Positions 60,576 to 64,000 of a stretch of 64,000 nt of DNA are shown here, in pieces. Positions within the stretch are counted from its first letter, which is position 1, and every line of letters begins with the position of its first letter. Below the pieces are notes generated by a model, which saw only the letters and a program-made list of their open reading frames with translations, was not told where the DNA came from and searched no databases. Both the position numbers and the translations under genes were made by a program. The stretch is taken from NCBI RefSeq assembly GCF_900142625.1, contig NZ_FRBN01000004.1:1-64000 (forward strand), in the 5' to 3' direction. This DNA comes from Roseovarius marisflavi (lineage in GTDB: Bacteria > Pseudomonadota > Alphaproteobacteria > Rhodobacterales > Rhodobacteraceae).

Positions 60576-61650
60576 GATCCCGAGCGCCGAGGCCCTGAAG
60601 GAAATCGAAGAGGGTTTCGCGCGCGAAACCCCCACCGGCCCCGGCCTTCGTCCCCCTATCGCCGACGTCGTCGCCGACGCGGCGATGCATTCTGATCCCT
60701 TGCCGCCCTCTGAAAGAGCAGATGCCGCGCGCGATAAATCCGAGGCCCGGCAATTGCGCGAGGCGGTCGAGAAAGGCCTGATCGCGCGCGAAATTCCGAT
60801 CCATGACATCACCGCAGATGCCCTGACCCGCGACCGGATTCATCTTGATGAAGAGGAAATGGTCGAGCTATGCACCTCGATTTCTGCGCATGGTTTACGG
60901 CTCCCCATCGAGGTGTTCGAGCCCGCAAATCCAGAGGCTGCGGGCAAATATGCCCTGATCTCCGGCTTTCGTCGTCTTGCCGCAGTTCGTCGCCTGAATG
61001 CCATGTCGGGGGGCGAAAAACACCTCACGATTGCGGCCTTTGTACGCCAGCCGGATAGCATTGCCGATTCGGTTATTGCGATGGTCGAAGAGAACGAAAT
61101 TCGCGCCGGTCTGAGCCAATACGAACGGGGCAGGGCGGCCGCCATGGCGGTTTATGATGGGGTTTTTCCCTCGATGGATGAGGCGGTTCAACGGCTGTTC
61201 GGGGCAGCCTCGAAAGCCAAGCGATCCAAGATTCGTTCCTTTGCTCTGGTGCATGAAGAATTGGGCGATATGCTGACCTTTGCAACCCAACTGAGCGAGC
61301 GGCAATGCCTGCGTCTTGCAGCGGCCCTCAGGGCCGGTTTGGCGCAGGATATTCGCAGAGTTCTGGAGAATCATGTGATCGAATCCGCCGAGGCAGAATG
61401 GGCGGTTTTGACTCCTTTGGTCGAGCAGGCCGAAGGGGTTGGGCCGGACCCGAGCCGGGGAGGGCGGCCCAAGGTTGCGAGTAGGGTCAGGAAAGGCACG
61501 CCGATTTCATTGGCGAACGGGGTGTCGATCGAGCGGGTCGAGCGGCCTGAGGGCTATGCTATCCAGTTTCGTGGCGCGGCGGTGAATAGCGAGATGATCG
61601 ACAAGGTCATCGACCATATCCGCTATTTGCTGGAAGAGGTGAAAGACTAG
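60553..61650 (+). CDS. parB: Plasmid partition protein ParB
   Basis: A 365-residue protein from ATG 60553 (AAGGAGGCCGG upstream). A ParB/Srx nuclease-like NTP-binding fold (about 80-180: SAHGLRLPIEVFEP, YALISGFRRLAAVRRLNAM) and an HTH KorB-type region (about 180-260). The conserved GENERRS box is MVEENEIRAGLSQYERG. A perfect palindrome at 60612-60631 lies inside the 5' coding region (encoding GFARET). Confidence 0.92.
   Translation: MAKRRQLEIPSAEALKEIEEGFARETPTGPGLRPPIADVVADAAMHSDPLPPSERADAARDKSEARQLREAVEKGLIAREIPIHDITADALTRDRIHLDEEEMVELCTSISAHGLRLPIEVFEPANPEAAGKYALISGFRRLAAVRRLNAMSGGEKHLTIAAFVRQPDSIADSVIAMVEENEIRAGLSQYERGRAAAMAVYDGVFPSMDEAVQRLFGAASKAKRSKIRSFALVHEELGDMLTFATQLSERQCLRLAAALRAGLAQDIRRVLENHVIESAEAEWAVLTPLVEQAEGVGPDPSRGGRPKVASRVRKGTPISLANGVSIERVERPEGYAIQFRGAAVNSEMIDKVIDHIRYLLEEVKD
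60612..60631. promoter_or_regulatory. parS-like palindrome, copy 2 (20 bp, inside parB)
   Basis: GGGTTTCGCGCGCGAAACCC is a perfect palindrome inside the parB reading frame. Confidence 0.6.
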
Positions 61651-61662
61651 GGCAGGTGGGTG

Positions 61663-61680
61663 GGTTTCGCGCGCGAAACC
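61663..61680. promoter_or_regulatory. parS-like palindrome, copy 3 (18 bp, after parB)
   Basis: GGTTTCGCGCGCGAAACC is a perfect palindrome 13 bases after the parB stop. Identical core to copy 2. It resembles a GC-variant of the chromosomal parS TGTTTCACGTGAAACA. parS sites are commonly clustered just downstream of parB. Confidence 0.65.
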
Positions 61681-61716
61681 TGCCGTTGCCACCTGACTTG
61701 AAATTGGCAAAAAAAC

Positions 61717-61741
61717 AGACTAAGTCTAATTAGCTAAGTCT
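61717..61741. promoter_or_regulatory. Direct repeats upstream of the antitoxin (probable operator)
   Basis: CTAAGTCT occurs at 61720-61727 and 61734-61741 around TAATTA, 14 bp apart, ending 12 bases before the antitoxin ATG. This is the layout expected for Phd-type antitoxin autoregulation. Confidence 0.55.
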
Positions 61742-61753
61742 GGAGTGGCCAAA

Positions 61754-62014
61754 ATGAAAACCGTCAATATGCACGAGGCGAAAACGCACCTCTCGAAGCT
61801 GGTCGAGCAGGCCTTGCAGGGCCAGCCCTTTGTTATCGCAAAGGCCGGTAAGCCTTTGGTGCAGGTTACCATGATAGAGACTGTTTCGCCGCAAAGAACA
61901 GGTTTTCTGAAAGGGCAGGTCGAAATCCCGGAGGATTTTGATGATATGGCCGCAGAGGATATAAAACAGCTGTTCGAGGGTGAAACAGAGACTGAATCGG
62001 CGGCGAAGGGGTGA
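61754..62014 (+). CDS. Phd/YefM family antitoxin
   Basis: An 86-residue protein from ATG 61754 (GGAG eight bases upstream; a GTG at 61745 is less likely). VNMHEAKTHLSKLVEQALQG and PFVIAKAGKPLVQVTMI are the Phd/YefM DNA-binding and dimerisation part; the acidic tail (about 60-86) should wrap the toxin. It overlaps the PIN toxin start by four bases. Confidence 0.9.
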   Translation: MKTVNMHEAKTHLSKLVEQALQGQPFVIAKAGKPLVQVTMIETVSPQRTGFLKGQVEIPEDFDDMAAEDIKQLFEGETETESAAKG

Positions 62015-62397
62015 ATTTTTTGCTGGATACCCATTTACTCTTATGGGCGGCCGCGAATGACGATCTGATGTCTCGCAAAGCCGATCAGATGATCAAGAAT
62101 CCGCAGAACCGGTTATGGTTCAGTGTGGCCAGCCTCTGGGAAATTACCATCAAGCGCGCGTTGGATCGGCCGGATTTTCGTGCCGATGCCGGGCAGATGC
62201 GCGCGGGGCTTTTGGCCAACGGCTATGAGGAATTGCAAATTGACGGGCGGCATTGGCTTGCGCTGGCGACCTTGCCGCCCATTCATGGTGATCCGTTTGA
62301 TCGTATGTTGATTGCGCAGGCGGCGACAGAGGGGATGACCCTTGTCACATCCGATAAAAAGGTGGCGCAATATACCGGACCTATCGAGCTGGTCTGA
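62011..62397 (+). CDS. PIN-domain toxin (VapC family)
   Basis: A 128-residue Mg-dependent ribonuclease toxin starting with GTG at 62011 inside the antitoxin stop. Acidic PIN residues: Asp6 (LLDTHLLLW), Glu44 (SLWEITIK), Asp94/Asp97 (HGDPFDRML) and Asp115 (TSDKK). With the preceding antitoxin it forms a post-segregational killing system that helps keep the plasmid module. Confidence 0.92.
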   Translation: MNFLLDTHLLLWAAANDDLMSRKADQMIKNPQNRLWFSVASLWEITIKRALDRPDFRADAGQMRAGLLANGYEELQIDGRHWLALATLPPIHGDPFDRMLIAQAATEGMTLVTSDKKVAQYTGPIELV

Positions 62398-62406
62398 GGT
62401 CTGGTT

Positions 62407-62426
62407 TCAGCCGTAAAATCGGCTGA
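62407..62426. terminator. Hairpin after the toxin gene
   Basis: TCAGCCG/CGGCTGA, 7-bp perfect arms around TAAAAT, ten bases after the toxin stop; no T-run, so only terminator-like. Confidence 0.4.
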
Positions 62427-62435
62427 GTCAGGGTA

Positions 62436-62463
62436 ATGTGCAAAACATCGCAATTATGCACAT
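62436..62463. promoter_or_regulatory. 28-bp inverted-repeat motif, copy 2
   Basis: ATGTGCAAAAC - ATCGCA - ATTATGCACAT matches the motif at 57282-57309 (same arm layout and same flanking TTA). It lies between two convergent 3' ends and therefore serves no obvious start codon. Together the two copies bracket the rep/par/TA module. Confidence 0.6.
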
Positions 62464-62583
62464 TAAATTTTTCGGCCAATTGAGGTTATTCACCTTTCGC
62501 CGACGCTTGCAAATACCCCGCCAGAGCGCCGGAGAGGCTCCGTGAGGGTCGTTGAGGTGACTCTGGGTAAGCCCCCCCCCCGC

Positions 62584-63972
62584 CTAGCCCGCAGGCGTGC
62601 CGCCCTCGCCGATATCCCAGAACAACCCGGCCATAAGCCTAAGGGCATCGCGGCAGAGCGGTTTGAGGACATGTTCATCGGGGGCGTGTTGCGAGCAGCC
62701 GCGATAGGAATGCGGCACCCAGACCGTGGGCAGGCCGAGAATATCGGTAAAGCAGTCATTGGGCAGCGAACCGGCCAGATTGGGCAGGATATGGGGCGCT
62801 TGCCCCGAGGTCTGTTCAAGGGAACGGGCGACGAAGGTGACCCAAGGGTGACCCGGATCGAGCCGCGTCGCGCGGAAAAAGCCCCGGTCATGCGGCTCGA
62901 TGCGCACCGCATCAAAGCCATGCGCGTCAAGGTGACGGCGCAGGGCGGGCAGGATGTCTTCGGGCGTGGTGCCGACCACATAGCGCAATTGACAGGTGGC
63001 GCGGGCATGGGCGGAAATCGCGTTCACCGGGGCCTCGGGCACGCCGCTTTTCATCGCAAGGATGGCAAAGCTGTTCCAGCCATAGGCGCGCTCGACCGGG
63101 GTCAGGCTTTCTTCGCCCCAATCAGGGTCGATCGTCGGGCCATCGCCGCCCTCGATCGGCAGGCCATGCAGGGCGGCGCGCACCTCGTCGGTCAGGCTAT
63201 CGGGGCGCCATTCGGGGATCTTGATCTGGCCGCGGGCATCGGTGATGCAAGACAGCGCCTGCGCCAGAATCATCGCGGGGTCGGCCAGAAGGCCACCCCA
63301 GTTGCCCGAGTGATGCGCGCCGTCGCGCAGATCGACGATCAGATCAAAGGTAACCCCGCCACGCGAGCCCATGAACATGGTCGGCGTTTCGGGTTGCAGG
63401 CGAGGGCCGTCAGAGGCGATCAGCACATCGGCGTTGAGCTGTTTCTTATGCGCGGCAAAGAATTCGGCAAGGCCGGGCGAGCCGGTTTCTTCGCCGGTTT
63501 CGATCACGATGCGACAGTTGAAGCCAAGCGCGCCACGGGTTTGCAGAACCGCGTCGAGAGCGGCGATATTGATCAGGTGCTGGCCCTTGTTGTCGGCGGT
63601 GCCGCGACCGTAAAGGCGCTCGCCCTCTTCGACGATCGTGAACGGGTGCAGGCCCGCGCGCCATTGATCGGTCTGGGCGCGGATCACATCGCCATGCCCA
63701 TAGCTAAGCACGGTCGGGAGGTCGTCGCCCTCGTGCCGCTCGGCGATCAGGAAGGGGCCGGCATTGGCAACGGGGTTGGGATAGGTACTGCAGGTAAATC
63801 CCATGGCCGTGAGGCGGGGCAGCATGGCCTCGTTCAGATAGCGGGTCAGTTCGGGAGCCTGATCGGGATTCTGGCTTTCGGTTTCAAAGCTGACCAGCTC
63901 GGCAAGCTCTGCCTGGAAGCGATTATCGTCGAAATAGGCCGAAATAGTCTCGATTGCGGTGCTGCGGGTCAT
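62584..63972 (-). CDS. M20 family metallopeptidase
   Basis: A 462-residue di-zinc peptidase/amidohydrolase. Metal ligands: [10 protein letters not shown] (His), [12 protein letters not shown] (Asp, His), [12 protein letters not shown] (Glu pair) and further histidines in [10 protein letters not shown] and [17 protein letters not shown]. The length and RxxAxxNKGQ motif fit the dipeptidase/carnosinase-like branch, acting on dipeptides or acylated amino acids. A run of ten Cs (62572-62581) lies just after the stop, a spot prone to sequencing or slippage error. It is the first gene outside the plasmid-like module. Confidence 0.9.
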   Translation of the reverse strand: MTRSTAIETISAYFDDNRFQAELAELVSFETESQNPDQAPELTRYLNEAMLPRLTAMGFTCSTYPNPVANAGPFLIAERHEGDDLPTVLSYGHGDVIRAQTDQWRAGLHPFTIVEEGERLYGRGTADNKGQHLINIAALDAVLQTRGALGFNCRIVIETGEETGSPGLAEFFAAHKKQLNADVLIASDGPRLQPETPTMFMGSRGGVTFDLIVDLRDGAHHSGNWGGLLADPAMILAQALSCITDARGQIKIPEWRPDSLTDEVRAALHGLPIEGGDGPTIDPDWGEESLTPVERAYGWNSFAILAMKSGVPEAPVNAISAHARATCQLRYVVGTTPEDILPALRRHLDAHGFDAVRIEPHDRGFFRATRLDPGHPWVTFVARSLEQTSGQAPHILPNLAGSLPNDCFTDILGLPTVWVPHSYRGCSQHAPDEHVLKPLCRDALRLMAGLFWDIGEGGTPAG

Positions 63973-64000
63973 TGCGGTGTCTCTTGGTTTATGGCGTCGC

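Noticed and set aside
59085-60812. 575-codon open frame on the - strand opposite parA
   Set aside because: Antisense shadow; the parA protein has exact Walker motifs and the right neighbours.

Overview
The window looks like a chromosome (or chromosome-sized replicon) segment of an alphaproteobacterium of the Rhodobacteraceae/Roseobacter type. The reasons are a high-GC background with Rhodobacterales gene orders (SPOR protein-dacC-tmk-holB-tatD-MBL; irr divergent from fabA-fabB-fabI; glnT after a glxD-type gene), a tripartite tricarboxylate transporter, a VPLPA-CTERM protein, and a cuckoo/CcsR-type small RNA array. No species can be named from the sequence alone.

Region 1 (about 1-16.3 kb) is an accessory mosaic. 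It holds an IS66 end, a hybrid sensor histidine kinase, remnants of IS256 and IS5 transposases, the tail of a fatty-acid hydroxylase, a PanB-like protein without most PanB catalytic residues, a LysR/VOC divergent pair, a DJ-1/PfpI protein and a TTC38-type TPR protein. It also holds an apparently orphan array of CCTCCTCCC-loop hairpins ending in a terminator, a nitrilase plus a SnoaL-like protein, an AT-rich DUF1415 gene that looks imported, a 176-bp MITE-like element, and a run of small exported or unknown proteins (Sel1 repeats, excalibur, thermonuclease). The mosaic ends at a tRNA-Ser(TGA) gene at 16.3 kb.

Region 2 (16.6-37.5 kb) is mostly ordinary chromosome. In order it carries cell-wall and replication genes (SPOR lipoprotein, D-Ala-D-Ala carboxypeptidase, tmk, holB, tatD, MBL hydrolase), an AEC transporter, a leftward catabolic cluster (enolase-superfamily dehydratase, Zn-alcohol dehydrogenase, two alpha/beta hydrolases, threonine dehydratase-like enzyme, HAD dehalogenase), an FKBP isomerase, a leftward irr-phosphoesterase-quinone reductase run, fabA-fabB-fabI, a glutamate-synthase-like gene that has lost its N-terminus, and glnT.

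Region 3 (37.5-57 kb) contains a 1.6-kb gene-poor stretch with a Cys-rich gene broken by an in-frame TGA. It then has a succinate dehydrogenase/fumarate reductase-like complex fused in one operon with a two-subunit class I fumarase-like hydratase and an internally deleted class III CoA-transferase. A VPLPA-CTERM protein, a periplasmic copper-handling operon (TolC lipoprotein, multicopper oxidase, cupredoxin, CusF-like protein, cytochrome c), a headless TetR gene, a TauE/SafE exporter with its LysR regulator, and a complete tctC-tctB-tctA transporter follow.

Region 4 (57.3-62.5 kb) is a complete plasmid-type replication and maintenance module: DUF1612/HTH protein, Rep_3-type initiator, five tandem 22-bp iterons plus inverted ones, parA, parB, three parS-like palindromes and a Phd/PIN toxin-antitoxin pair. 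It is bracketed by two similar 28-bp inverted-repeat motifs. It sits in the same contig as tmk, holB, fabA/B/I and a tRNA, so it is either a plasmid captured by the chromosome or evidence that the replicon is a chromid. An M20 peptidase gene closes the window.
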